Source: Laccaria trichodermophora (lineage: Eukaryota > Basidiomycota > Agaricomycetes > Agaricales > Hydnangiaceae). Taken from it: a stretch of 64,000 nucleotides of DNA. The notes under the pieces were generated by a model that had not been told where the DNA came from, ran no database searches, and worked only from the letters and a program-made list of their open reading frames with translations. Every line of letters begins with the position of its first letter. Position 1 is the stretch's first letter. Where the stretch lies: the NCBI GenBank assembly GCA_018417955.1, contig JACTVC010000007.1, forward strand, positions 310,001 to 374,000. The letters run 5' to 3'. Positions 1 to 12,751 of the stretch are shown piece after piece. The position numbers and the translations under genes were made by a program.

Positions 1-3000
1 ATACGTTGCAATTGACCGATTGCGGTGTGGCGTATTTCACGAGCAGCGTTGACCGATTGTCGTCCGAGGGAGGTGAGAAGGGGAAGAGTAAGCTGTTTCC
101 AAACTGCGGGTCGACGATATCAGCAACCGAATGGTACTGAATATTATCATAGAATTACTGTAGGTCTGTTGCTCCGATGACTGTTGCAACGCTATCCACT
201 TGTGAAGGGTGGACAGGAGTTCGATAGCTTTCCTGCCACGGTCAACTATAAGGGAACTGAGGGAGAGAAAAGTCTTAGAATACAATCTTACTTGAGGGTT
301 GTTACGTACTTCGATGATGTTAATGGTTCAACCCGGCGATTTCTATGTTGATGACTCTCAGTTAAGGCACTGGCTGCCGTTGCGAAATTGTCCAAAAGAG
401 AAACAAGACCAGAGAAATTGTCCAACGAGACAAGCACGTCGGGTCCATCAGTAATTAGATTTGAAATGAGATCGAACGACATTCGAGCGGCTTCCGGATG
501 TGACATTGTTGATCGCAGCATCGCAAAGACCAGGTTCCATTCAGTTTGTGAACTGTGATATCACGTTACTCTTGACTATTTTTTATACAGGCAGCACACA
601 CCTGATGATGTCTCTGTTATTGCGCACAATAAGGATAACGCCAGCTACAACTTGTTCACCAACTGAATTAGCAATCGTCGGAGGAAGGTTCGCCAAAAGG
701 TCAAACGAGACGTAGACTTGGTCCCGTAAGGAAGGCTGAGTGATTTGTAAATAGACAGTTGGTGGCTGGGGAAAGGAGGAAGATTAGATACCTTCTGTGC
801 CAAAATATGACAGAGACGTAAAAGGCAGACGACAGCACGCTCTATGAGAAGCGCACTATACTGCGTTGAATTGGACAGAAGCGCAGATAGGTGCTCGAAC
901 ATGATTGGCCTAAGGCCGATGAGCAGAGACGACGACCGTCTGCGATCAGCCACTCACCATAGATCTTCAACGTATTGTGGTGCTTGGCACGCTATACTGG
1001 CCATAGTCTCTAGAAGGAATACGGAGGCAGGATCATAAGGAAGTTGGTATACATCTTCATCTAGAGCGGGAACTAGATCCTCTGATTGAAGTCTCAGTTT
1101 TGCGATAGTTCGTTCATGTGCGAGAGCCTCTAGTGCACGAATGGCTGCGATCATTGCTTCGGAATCTAGCCGTCTGAAAATGCGTTTTAGGTCATGGAGA
1201 AAGTAGGGACCATCAGTTAAGCTTACATTATCTGGCTGTAGAGTTCATCGAGCCGGCAGGATGTGATGCAATCAATGGTACATAGTGTGTTTTCAACATC
1301 TGCATCAGTTGCGTCAGGGACTTGCATGTCAAGGCTATTGCTGTAGGGTGTCATTAGGTACGAAGACAGGGCAGAGAGAAGGCCGCCTTCATTCCTGAGG
1401 TGAGGGCGGGTTGGTTGACTTCCACGAAGGGGTATCATGGTGACGCCTCCAAGGAAATCCTCCATTTGCAACATCCGTGTTGGCAACAAAGAATGCATGA
1501 AGAGGTTTTGGAACATTTCGAAAATCTGTAATTTACAATAAGAGGCAAACAGCACTGCGAGTTTAGATTACCCACCTGCACCCAACCTTCTCGCAGGGCA
1601 TTGCCGTTCCCGTTGACGATATTGAATAATACGACAGCAGCGAGCTGTCCTCTGAAATTTGTCCCAAATTCTACCGAGAGCTTGGACACTGTGATAGACT
1701 GGCCTTCTACGTCTATAACTGGATAATTCGGAATTTGAGCCGGTAATGAATCTGAGAGAAGACTTGTTGCCTGGGAAAGAGAGACAACGACAAAGTCAAA
1801 GACATCTGGCAGTTGGAAATGCCCCGCCAACGTAGCACATTGTCTAAACCCGGCGATTGCACGCTGGATGATGTAGTCGTCCTCAAACGTGATAAAAGCA
1901 TAGGCGATGGCAGATATCGTAGGTTTCCAAATGGCCTTGAACATCTCAACATCGAATGCAGAAGAGTTTGAAACCATGAATTCGCCTGCAAGTAAATCAG
2001 CGATGTATACTTGGCTTCAACATCAAGGTTGCATACCAGCATTGCGCGAGCGGGCAAGGAGCTCCTTCCATGCATATTCAAATCCAAGTTGGCCTGTATG
2101 CTCCTCCGGCATGATGATTTCTCTTTTTCGGATCGAATCATAGATATTTTGCTTGAGAGACAGATGAGCAACTCCCTCGCATGCCGCCAGCTGGACTCTT
2201 ACCAGGAATTCAGAAGAAAAGTCCGCCCCGTTATTGACACCTCTCAAGTTCTTCTGGTAGTCTTCAATCGTCATGCGTTTCTGATAGACTGGCTGAGATA
2301 TGGACGATTCAAAACCCCACCGTTAACTTACTCGGATTTGGGGGTTATGGAGATCGGTATTCAGCATGATCACGGAATATGCCAAAACGTATACAGCATC
2401 CTCGCTCTTGATTTCGGCTAGTGTGGAGTTAGATAACGAACAGGTGTTTCGATCTTAAGCCCACTTACCCGGCTCGGAAGCAAAATAAATTGATGCAAAT
2501 GTTTCCGTTATTCGGGCAATTTGTTGAGCTTCACCAGGAAGTCGGAATGCCTCAAGAAGCTCTCGCATCGCATCTGCAATGGGTTTCTAGTGGAACCGAT
2601 CACAAGATAGCCAGAAAGGTGAATATGTGAAACAAACATCTTTGAAGTCAAACAGTCCGATGAAAGCTTTGAGAACTTCAATGTTATCTGGCTTGGAAAT
2701 GTAATCGCCGAGTAGACGCTTGTCGAGTCTGGTGCACCCTTTCAAAAACGAGGCGAGACTCTGAGGCCGTGATGTTTCTGGTGGCATATCGGCATAGATT
2801 AACCTATTCTCTTCAAGGAAAGTCACTCCCGATTTTGGTTTGGTATTGAACCGAGCGGCTCCCGTCAAAATTAACTGCTTTTGAGACTTTGCTTGCAGCA
2901 GGAATTCTGGTAACGGGAACTCCTAACAGGGTGTCAATTTTTGACAAAAAGCTTTGAAAACTTTAACCCGCCTGCGGCCATTGTTCTGCAGCCTAAGGCT

Positions 3001-4941
3001 GAAGTCAGCACGAGATTTAAAGATATTCACGGCACAATACCAACACCATCTGCTCGCATTGCCATATCGTTGACAAACGTTAACAAAAATTCCAGACAAA
3101 GGTATTGTGAATTCCGTTGGGCTTCTACGCTCCCGATATTTTGCGCTGGATAAACGCCCTTGAGAATTGTAAGGTTGACTGAGGTACTTTTAGAGACTGC
3201 AATTACTCTTACCTTCGTCAAGAAGTCCACAAGTCGCTCAAAGAGATTCTCGCAGTTAACATCACAGTCATAGTTGGCATATAGGTCCACCATGAAACTA
3301 GGATGACCAGAGATATCGCTCAGAGTTTCTAGAATTAGATCCCGAGTCTCTCCACGAGCAGGCGGAACTACAGCTCGTGTGGATGAAGCGCTCAGATTTT
3401 CCTCCGCCGAAATGGTATCTGCTGAGCCTTGTAAGGGTGTCGACGCGGTGGGCGTTCCAGGTCTTAAAGAAGGGCTTCTCTTCATCAGGGAACCACCGAT
3501 AGTTGACGGAGCCCTATTGTTCTGGTTTGAACCAGGCAATGCGAGGCGATCAATGGTAAAAGCCAAAAAGAGCTCTTGTTGCAACTTCAGATGTTTACGC
3601 ATCGCATGGAATATTATCGAAATAGTACGGAGCGCAGAATAGAGAACAGCAGTATTATCCGACCGTGCGAGTTGAAAAAGAAATTTGCAGCCTGGATCAA
3701 CGACAAGGGCTTTGAGAGAGGGGAAGTCAGCGATAGACGGCCCAGATTCCTCAAGAGCAGCGTGCAGGATACCAAGGACCGTAAGACGCGTGGAATCCGT
3801 GTGTTGTTGGTCATTCGGGTCAAGAACATTGATTAGGACGCGTAATAGTTCAAGAATTGATGGGAGACCATCTAGTCAGCACTCCATTTTAGCGACATTA
3901 AGAGGTAATGAAAGGGGTTCAAACGCACATTCGGGACGGCTAGCCACAGATAAAGCTGAATGGGGTGCAACATCGTCCACAAGTTCCACTTCACCGTCGT
4001 CAGTAATTTCTAGAGAACCCTCAACAGTGAGGGATTCAGTGGTAGACACCGTCATTTTGAGATCTCCATCAGAAACGTCCTCCTCTGCGGCCAGGAGTTT
4101 CTCTTCCTCCGATTGTGCATCCAATGAGTGTAATTTTGAAAATACCGTCCTTACAAGCGCGTGCATTGTATTTTCTGCTGACCGCCTGAGTATCTCTGTC
4201 ACAAAATTGAAACTTTGAGACTGATGCATTCATAAATGGTAACTCACCACTGAGACGCATTTGACAACAGGTGGTAAGCACGGTCTCGAGCATTTCGCAC
4301 ACCTCAATATCCCCCAATCCTCTTCCAACGCCCCCGCACAAACAGTCCTGGATGACTGTCATGATTCTAAGAAGAACCACCTCGTCCCCGGACGAGTCGC
4401 TTGCCTCGAATTTACAGTGCGAGATCGTGCCACTAAGCTCTGCAAGCGCGGGGTAAAGAGCTCGAGAACGTGACGAAATGAGACCACAAACGAAGAAACT
4501 ATGAAGTGCAGATAGTGCAGCAGATGTTATTGGCCCCGTGGAGAGAGGAGATCGAAGAATGGCAAAGAATGGACCTAGTAGAATGGGCAAATCTATATCC
4601 ATGATGTCTGGAAAGTGGGTTCAGCTGTCGTTCATTTAGAGTCGAGATAACTCACCCTCGGCCTCTTTCACCGTTCTTTTCAGCTCTACAAAATTTGACA
4701 TCAGCTCAGCCTCTTTATTGCCTCTTCCTGACAGGCGCGTATGATAAGAAGGCGACGATATCCGGAGTCCCATGTTAGATCCCAGTGGGCGTGGGTCTTT
4801 GGAACCCATTACCAGCGTCGAAGAAGCCCAGCGTGAGTTTTTGCGCATGGCTGAAGTGACGGAAAGAATCTCCGAATTGAGGACATGTTTGGAAGAAATA
4901 CTGTTGGATGTGCCGCGACGTGAGTCCGAGGGGGTTGTCAT
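1..4941 (-). CDS. GEA1: ARF guanine-nucleotide exchange factor, Gea1/Gea2/GBF1 type (3' end outside window)
   Basis: Large Sec7-family exchange factor that loads GTP on Arf at the early Golgi for COPI vesicle formation. The N-terminus has the family signature [17 protein letters not shown], which supports the ATG at 4941. The DCB/HUS region follows. The Sec7 domain lies around 2000-2900: [19 protein letters not shown] near 2510-2570 contains the FRLPGE segment with the catalytic glutamate finger, and [22 protein letters not shown] sequence near 2220-2280 is the conserved Sec7 C-terminal part. A conserved HDS-type region continues to the left edge, so the stop codon lies outside. Many short introns interrupt the frame. 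An acidic serine-rich linker sits near 3900-4090. The Sec7 subclass is GBF1/Gea rather than BIG/Sec7, judged from the N-terminus. Confidence 0.9.
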
Positions 4942-5205
4942 TAAAGTGAATATCGTCAGTAACACGTCGACCAAAATGTCCATACCCTTGATAGCGTAAT
5001 TGTTGCCTTTAGGAGCAGTTGCCAAACAAAGGACACTCAAAAAAGTTCAATGCACTGCAGTGCACTTCGCTCTGTTCTTCTGGTTTTATGCAAAATCTGG
5101 TTGCTAACGTGGCATACGTGTCGCGTAAAAAATGGTACACTAGCGTGGCGACTACGCATTGATACGTGCGCGGCATCGAATACAGATTGATTCGCGAGAC
5201 TACTC

Positions 5206-6432
5206 TCAAGAACCTTGTGTTTCGGCAGCGCGTTGAGACATGGCAGCCTGCCCCGCAGCTGTGGCTGCTAGTCGAGAGCGCTTCCTTTCGGCCTCTGCAA
5301 GCACTCAGTACCCGTCAAATACACTGTAGCAAGAATGAACCAACCTGCTTCCTTCTCTCGTTCGATCTCTGAAACCATCGCTTCAATTTCACTCAGGGCA
5401 AGATTCTAGTCAGAGGTCAGTCAAAAAAGTCGAGAAGAGGAAAAGAGAGCTATCTACCGTAACTTTTCCGTAGCTTTCCATAACGCTTATTTCGATATTC
5501 TTCGCCCCAGTTTGAACTACCTCCAACAAGCTCTTGACGGTCAATTTGATGCTTTCCTCCCTTGACAAATCATCCTTGTAGTTCTTTTCTAGGAATTCTC
5601 GGACAGTTTTCGACGAGCGGCCAATTGCATTAGCCTGTCATTAATCGTCAGATCTGTCAAACTGAACCTAGCAAATCACCTTGCCTTCCAAGCGCTGTAT
5701 ATCCCGCTCGGCTCAGTTTGGTAAAGACGTGGTTTCGTATCGTGAGGATCGAATCCAACAATGAGGGTCGAAATCCCAAATGGTCTGACACCTCCAGACT
5801 GAGTGTAACGCTAGATGCGAAGTGATCGATGCCCGTGCTCCGAGATGTTGGCAGGGCAGCTTACCTGTTGGATACCGGCAATATGTCTTGTGATGTATTC
5901 AACCGTAACGGGATCCTCCACAGTAAGGCGGTGACTTTGACATTCTATGCGGGCTTTATCTATCAAGACGCGACCATCTGCAGTTAAACCTAGATAAATG
6001 AGGCCCGTCGTCACCACCCCATCGTCCAAGAAAAATGGAGGTGCTAACCAGCAAACGCGAGGCATACGTGATCATCCAGCATTACTACCTTCCTCACAGT
6101 ACGGGGGTCTTGTAGTTGTAGGACTGACTTCTTCTCCACACCAAGAACCACTACGTCCTTGCCACGGACGCCCACCTGTGATCATAGTGGAACGAGCATC
6201 TCATTTAGAAAGAACAACAAACTTACGGCACATGTACCTTTGCGTACGGCCTCTAAAGCATATTCAACCTGTAGGAGGTCAAAGTGAACGATCCAGATTA
6301 AAAGAATATGGGGGAACGGACCTGAAAGAGATGACCATCGGGAGAGAAAACGGTCAGTGCTAGTAATTAAATGAGGTTCTGTCGAATGTCATAAGAGACA
6401 CGCAGCGCACCGCGATCATACGACCTGGACAT
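5206..6432 (-). CDS. PRE6: 20S proteasome subunit alpha4 (PSMA7/Pre6)
   Basis: Alpha-ring subunit of the 20S proteasome. Exon 1 encodes MSRSYDR and is cut by an intron inside the next codon. Exon 2 continues with [13 protein letters not shown], the proteasome_A N-terminal signature, followed by [15 protein letters not shown] sequence. Further in, [20 protein letters not shown] and [17 protein letters not shown] are characteristic of alpha4. The lysine-rich C-terminal tail ends in AAETQGS before the TGA at 5206-5208. Length (about 250 residues) is normal. The start is only 103 bp from the divergent start of the ZUP1-type peptidase, so the two share one promoter region. Confidence 0.95.
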
Positions 6433-6535
6433 GGTATTGAGCAGACAACTTGATAAGTTGATGAGAGTCTCAGTCAGCACTTCAGCGAGCAACGCGCGTA
6501 TGTGCTGCCACGTGACTTCAGGTCCTCTGCAATTA
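6433..6535. promoter_or_regulatory. Shared 103-bp divergent promoter, proteasome alpha4 / ZUP1-like peptidase
   Basis: Only 103 bp separate the two start codons, so core promoter and both 5' leaders must lie here or overlap the neighbouring coding exons. I see no clear TATA box. I did not find a convincing Rpn4-type PACE motif by eye. Confidence 0.6.
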
Positions 6536-8250
6536 ATGACATCCACCGCCGTCGGGAAATGTGCACTGTGCTCCCAGGACCTCGACTTTCTCACTATCCC
6601 AGATCGCGAACTCCACTACCAACAACACTTTGATCGTGAGGGTGTCTATCTTTCGAGTTTGGGCGCTGTAGCCACTAACGACGCGGTTTCAAAGAACCCT
6701 CTTCAACCAGTAGTAGTCAGACCAAGCCACGCTCTGTCGATACGTCGAAACCCAAGAAGAATTGGAAGCCCAAGTTGTTTCAAGAAAATGATACTTTTTG
6801 GAGATCATCCCAACTGGAACCGCCACCCACCAATTACACTCCTGGATTGATTCCATTGCTTCGAAACGTGCTTTTGAAGAGCCACTCGCGGGGTGATACA
6901 CGCCGCGCCATTCTTTGCTTTGGACAAACGGTGCACATCTGCAGAGAACCATGGGATGCTGGCTGGGGCTGCGGGTTCGTCGTTTGTCCCATTCCCGCCC
7001 ACCTACCTTTAACATATCATTAGATATCGCAACTTTTTAATGCTCTGTGCAGCACTGATGGACCAGCAACAACAGCCTTTATACTATCCCCTTCTCGACG
7101 CACCGTTGTCCCCCAGTATCCGAAATTTACAAGCCTTGATAGAAATAGCTTGGAAAGACGGTGTGAACGAAACCCTCCCGTTTGAATTCCTTTGCTCAAG
7201 TATCCGACATAGGTTTTGATCAGGAAGGGGCAAGGGATTTGAAAAAACTTGTTGACACACGAAAGTGGATCGGAACTGCAGGTAGGTAGTCATCTCTCCT
7301 TGCGCATGATCTAAATTAGCTCTACAGACCTATGGGTGGCATTCTCATATCAAGGCATACCGTCGGTATTTCTGTCCCATTCCAAAGCGGCTCAAATAAC
7401 GCTTTACGCAGAGTTGAACTTGTTGATTTCAACCTGAAAAATAATCCTCGAGGTGCCCCACCTTTAGATGGAGTCGATGAGATGGCGCTGATGTCCTTGA
7501 TAGGTCCAGAAATTGTGACGAATTGGGTGGTGGAGTACTTTACTCCAAAGGCAACGTCAACTGAACGGTCAAATATGTATCAAATGTTGAAAGACGCTTC
7601 CCCTGTGCTCGTCACCGACCGGATGCCAATCATACTGCAACACAACGGCCATTCCCGTACAATTGTCGGCTACGAAGTGGATAAACGAGGCGTTGTTAAC
7701 CTGATAACGTTTGATCCTGGACGGTAAATCCAAAAGTTGTTCATAGAATTATCTCAATGTTGATAACAAGCCCAGAGTTCCTTCTGCCCAGATCCGGAAT
7801 GCAGCACTCTCCTCATCTCTGCCAACGATGACACCTAATGGGTCCGGATCTCTCAAACGGTCAGCAAGCGACTCATCAAGCGTGGGCCAATCTGGGAACA
7901 GCAATAAACGTGCTCGCTCAAGTGCAGACGAAGATGACAGTGACATCGAGATAATCCATGACTCGAGAGATACCCATGCAGAGAAACCAACTGAGGACAA
8001 ATCTAGAGGTAAGAGGAAGGCTCAAGACAATACCAACCTATTTTCTACGAATAATCTCCTGAAGAAATACCGATTGGATCCCAAGGCATTAGGGTCTGTT
8101 TTTCTTGCCCATACATACTGCGTTTCTTTCTAACATCCTCATTTTAGGAAAAACAAGCAATACCAAATCCTATACTGTCCAATGACGGCCCCTTTGACAG
8201 AGCGTGAGCGGATGGGTCGGAAGTTTGTCACCAGTCAAAAGGTATCGTAG
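6536..8250 (+). CDS. ZUP1: ZUP1/ZUFSP-type deubiquitinase (peptidase family C78)
   Basis: Cysteine peptidase that cleaves ubiquitin (K63-linked chains in the human enzyme) or UBL conjugates. The ATG at 6536 begins a short N-terminal zinc finger (CALC ... HYQQHF). An intron starting GTGAGG near 6638 carries a CTAAC branch point. The catalytic domain shows DAGWGCG followed, after an intron, by YRNFLMLCAAL, which holds the active-site Cys. ILQHNGHSRTIVGYE supplies the His and TFDPGR the Asp. An intron between GIP and VELVDF restores the frame near 7360-7410. The C-terminus is a Ser/Lys-rich acidic tail (SSADEDDSDIEI) and then a conserved block ending KFVTSQKVS. The gene is divergent from proteasome alpha4 and convergent with TFB3, whose stop is 24 bp away. 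Confidence 0.88.
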
Positions 8251-8274
8251 TAAGATGTGATAGAATCGTGCTCG

Positions 8275-9673
8275 TCAAATAGATTGCATTATCACATCTC
8301 CATTGACATCTAATCCCAATGGTAATGCAGACGGATGGTCAAGCCCCACTAGAGGTGGTAAATCCAGGGCCGCCACCGCAGATCTCAAAGCCCGCTCCCA
8401 TGCCTCCTCCACCATGTAACCTCCACCCCTCATGACCCCTTCCCGATCCTTGCGGACAGCTTCACTAAAGATATCGTCATAGCCGCCTGGGCGCATTTCA
8501 AACTTGTCCTCGTAGGCATACCAATCGTCCTGCAACGGAACATGTGGGACGTCTTGCACATTGGTCCCAAGGGCCGCTCTCGATCTCAAGAGCTTGGCAT
8601 TGCTCTGTAATACAGATGTCGACGCTGCACGAGCAGAGGATCGTTTCAAAGCATTTGCACGACTCTTTGCAATGAGTTTTGAAGCACTCTTGTCACTTGT
8701 TTCGAGTTTATCAATGATTTCGCGTCTGTCTTTTTCTCGCTCCTCGCGTTCCTCTTCCTCTTCCCTGCGAAGCTCTAGTGCGCGTGATTCCCTCTCTCGT
8801 CGTTCACCTTCTTCTTGCTCTTGAAGAGCACGGGCATAGGCTTCCTCCCGCTGGACATTGAGCTCGATGAGAGCGGCATTTTCAGCACGGTATGCTGCTA
8901 TGCGAGCCTCGGTCTGGGGAATATTGATTTCATTGATGAGATTAAATGCTGAAAGAAAGGCGTCAATTCAAGAACGTGATAATGAAGACAGACGAGGTAC
9001 TAATGTCTTCGACTTGCTCGAGATAGTCATTGTAAGACCGAAGATCAGGAAAGTCTTCTCTTCGTTTGTTGAATCTTGAAAGAGTATTGATAAGCGGGAT
9101 AAAGAGAAAGAGTGGTATGACTCACTCTTTTGCTATTCTTCTCCTGACAGCCACCTCTTTCTCGACACCCAAATCCTCGAAGGTTTGAGGAGTGAAAGCC
9201 AGCTTTCGCAAGACTTTATTGCATATTGGACAAGGTGCAGGACCAAGGGTGAAAAGGCGATCAATGCAAGATTCGCACCTGAGGTTGGTGGTGGTTAGGC
9301 AGGAAAGTTGAAGTGAGAAGGAAGACATACATTTTGTGGTAGCATGAACTGACCAACAGACGAAGCTTTGGATTTAAATAACGGTCGCTCTTGCAAACGG
9401 GACACTGGTCGTCCATAGACTTGGGAAAGAGGGTAAGAAGAGTGAAGAAGGGTATATTACAGTAGATGCTCACAAAGTACTCTGAAGTTCTACCAGATGG
9501 ATCCTTGACACCACCACCAAAGACGGTGGTTGAAGTGCTCTGAACATGAGGTGTCGATGATCTTGAATGTGAAGCTAAAGATGTTATTATTGAAGACGAT
9601 GAAGCTGGAGATGTTTACCTGAAGATATTAATCCACCCTTTCGAACGGTTTTGCCTTGCAACCAGGATGTCAT
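8275..9673 (-). CDS. TFB3: TFIIH/CAK assembly factor Tfb3 (MAT1)
   Basis: RING-finger subunit that assembles the Cdk7-cyclin H kinase and tethers it to TFIIH. The RING reads MDDQCPVCKSDRYLNP, then LRLLVSSCYHKM, CESCIDRLF and PCPICNKVLRK, followed by the MAT1 coiled region (EKEVAVRRRIAKE). I place the start at 9673 rather than 9416. Two short upstream exons join in frame with good splice sites, giving MTSWLQGKTVRKGG..., then FGGGVKDPSGRTSEYF, then SMDDQCPVC. The C-terminal part has charged repeats and ends NGDVIMQSI. It is tail-to-tail with the C78 peptidase gene. Confidence 0.9.
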
Positions 9674-9807
9674 TGAAGATGAGTTGTTTGAACCACGTGA
9701 TGCAGGGTATTTATAACCGATGATTAATGCTATTATTATCACTGGTCATCACGCTTATGTACCAAGGACCTTTTACACCAGACTCAGGGTCGTGACATAA
9801 ATACTAG

Positions 9808-11055
9808 ATGAGGGTATCATATTACTGCTTTATTATCGCTCTATTAGCCATCCTCATCCACAAGCTGCCTTCAATCATAAAACACTTAAATCCCTTTACC
9901 CGCAGATCTCCTCCAATGGCTTCACAACAAGATTGGCGCAAAGCTCTCAACGATCTTCCGTCTACACCTGAAAACATTCCAGCTTTCTTCTTCGCCCATG
10001 GTTCACCCGTTCTCGCCTTTCCAAAATCAGATGCAGGCTCCATGGGAGAGATGGGTTCCTATCAAGGTTCTGCTGGCCCTCTCGCTCAATTTCTTGCCGA
10101 CTTTGGCTCCACTTTACTGCAAAAGTACAAGCCAAAGACTATTGTAGTCTACAGCGCACATTGGGAGACAGCGACCGAGCGTCGAGGTATGTTTGCTTTC
10201 ATATTATTTTCCTTGTCCACTTTGAATAGTGGATCATAGTCACCGATTACAAGGAGGAAAACCCTCTCTTGATGGATTACTATGGCTTCCCTCCAGAGTT
10301 ATATCAGCTGAAATTCAAGTCGAGAGGTGACTCGGCCCTTTCTCAGCGCATTGTCGATCTGTATAAAAACGCATGTTACCCCCCTCTTCTGCAAAGGCTG
10401 CACTGACCAACTTTCATTGCAGGCAGGTCAAAAGGCGAGAACGACAAGTGTGCTCGAGAGCCGTGGTCAAGATGGCCGCGGGTTCTCCGGCCCGGGACTG
10501 GACCATGGCGTCTTCGTCCCATTCCGAATCATGTTTGGAGAGGAATTCACTGAGATTCCTATCGTTCAAGTCTCCATCGATTCCAGCTTGGACCCAGCAA
10601 AAAATTGGGAACTGGGTAAAGCTGTTGCTGACCTTCGGTAGAAAACGATAGTCCTGCTCTCATCCGCCAACACTAAACATTCAACAGAAAAGAGGGTGTT
10701 CTCATCCTGTCGGGAGGACTGACGGCACACAACCTGCGCGATAGATCATCGTTCTCTCCGACAACTGCGCGACCTATTCACAAGGAATTCGACAGGGCCA
10801 TTCATGAGGCTGTGGGAGTGGAAAATGTTGGTTGATTTTGATGTGTTCGATTTGAGATACCGGCTGACGCCACGATAGGCAGAACTACGGAAGAAGGCGA
10901 TGTTTGACCTAACGAAACACTCGGGATTCCGGGATTCACAACCGCGAGAGGAACATTTCGTTCCACTGTACGTTGCAGCTGGGGCTGGTGAAGGTGGGGA
11001 AGTGAGGACGCTGATGAGCATGTATGGTATTCCTACGTTTGCATTTGGGGTGTAG
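9808..11055 (+). CDS. LigB-type extradiol ring-cleavage dioxygenase (4,5-DOPA dioxygenase-like), membrane-anchored
   Basis: Class III extradiol dioxygenase of the LigB/YgiD/plant DODA family, which opens catechol-type rings. Metal-ligand and active-site His segments are visible: FFFAHGSP, YSAHWET, GLDHGVFVP and GGLTAHNL. The C-terminal block HSGFRDSQPREEHFVPLYVAAGAG is typical of the family. There are four or more short introns. The first ATG (9808) adds a hydrophobic segment, YYCFIIALLAILIHKLP, ahead of an internal Met (MASQQDW) where cytosolic homologues would begin. The protein may therefore be anchored or exist in two forms. The substrate cannot be told from sequence; pigment or aromatic catabolism are both possible. 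Confidence 0.88.
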
Positions 11056-11288
11056 CAGGGTGTAGCCAGGGTAGCGAGGACGTATTTGATTTATGAATGC
11101 CCATAAGTATCCGATGTCAGCACCCGTTTACCCATTCTACCCGTCTTCCCTCCCAGGCTCAGTTGCTTCGGCTATCGCTGAGAGCCCTCTTAAGATTGTC
11201 TATTGCAATTCGGTACAACTCTTTTTTTCCCTTTCTTTTTTTCTTCTCCTTTTTCTAGCTTCTCCCTCCTCGTAATTTTTTCTCAAAT

Positions 11289-12751
11289 ATGCCTCCACTA
11301 GCTCTTCTCCAATCGCGCTCCTCATCTTTGCCCATTCCCCCGGAATCTAGTCGTCGCGTCTCTCTGCCTAGTCGCGCAGACCCTCAAACCGTCTTTGCCG
11401 ATGTGCCAATGACCCCTCCGCTCTCTCCAAAACAAATAGAGGTCGACACCATTCAAGTTGTAGCAGAACCCTTGGATACCGCAGAATCAGATGGCACTGA
11501 TCCCGAATCCACACCCATTGCTGTCGACGACTCTCAGTCTCTTCCAAACCCCATGGAAGTCGATGATGCAGAGAAAGTCGTGTCCCCGCAGCCTCCTCAG
11601 CGACTACTGGAAGATGAAAAAGTTCATCTACAACGGTCTGGCCTCAAGCTATCCGACTTTGAAGTTCGTGGGACACTAGGTGCGGTCATAGATACTCTAT
11701 CTGCGCTCAAGGGTTCATGAAAACACAGGTACTGGCACGTTTGGCAAGGTTTTGCTCGTACGCCATCGAAGCTCTGCTGCTAACCCAACCAAGCAAAATC
11801 ACTTTGCCATGAAGGTGCTGCGCAAAACAGAGATTGTCCGCCTTCGTCAAGTTGAACACGTCAACGCAGAGCGTTACATTCTTTCCCGAGTTCATCATCC
11901 CTTTGTCGTCGATCTCTTTGCCACCTTTCAGGATAGCCTGAACGTCTACATGCTAATGTCATACGTTCCTGGGGGAGAGCTCTTTACCCATCTACGCCGT
12001 GCCCAGCGGTTCACCCCAGATGTCACCCGCTTCTACCTCGCAACCATCATCTTGGCTCTCAAATACCTCCACTCCTTCAACGTGATTTACCGTGACCTCA
12101 AACCTGAGAACCTCCTCTTGGATTCCCGCGGATACCTCCGCCTCACTGATTTTGGGTTCGCCAAAATCGTCGACGACCGTACCTGGACGCTATGCGGCAC
12201 TCCAGAGTACCTCGCCCCGGAGATAATCCAGTCAGACGGCCACGGAAAAGCAGCAGACTGGTGGGCCTGTGGCGTCCTTTGCTATGAGATGCTCGTTGGG
12301 TATCCGCCGTTCTTTGACGAATCCCCCTATGGCATCTACGAGAAAATCCTCAATGGACAAATTCACTGGCCAAGAAGCATGGACCGCCTGTCGCGTGACT
12401 TGATCAAGGCTTTCCTCAACCCAGACCGCACAAAACGACTTGGGAATATGAACGGAGGGCCGGATGATATCCTTGATCACCCATGGTTCCGGGGTGTTGA
12501 CTGGGACGCATTGGAGCGTCGCGAGATCAACGTGAGTCAGACCGAAGACATTGTATATCCCACTCACTATAACTCACATTTGTTTGTAGGCACCCATAAT
12601 CCCTCGTACTTCATCCATCGACGACACGCGTCACTTCTTGCATCTCCCATTACCCCCATCAGAAGAGATCCCCGGTTTTACCAGAGAAGAGCTGCCGCCA
12701 GCTCTCCATCAACGCTTCGACCCTATCGCATATCAATTCCTCGAATTTTAA
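11289..12751 (+). CDS. TPK1: cAMP-dependent protein kinase catalytic subunit (PKA)
   Basis: AGC-family serine/threonine kinase, predicted 451 residues from three exons (11289-11679, 11729-12531, 12590-12751; total divisible by 3). After a Ser/Pro-rich N-terminal extension of about 120 residues come the glycine loop GTGTFGKV, the ATP lysine FAMKVL, the catalytic loop YRDLKPEN, DFG (DFGFAK), the activation loop TWTLCGTPEYLAPE and the substrate loop YEMLVGYPPFF. The protein ends in the PKA hydrophobic motif (AYQFLEF), which distinguishes it from most other AGC kinases. It should act in nutrient/cAMP signalling. The leader contains a 60-codon upstream ORF. Confidence 0.96.
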
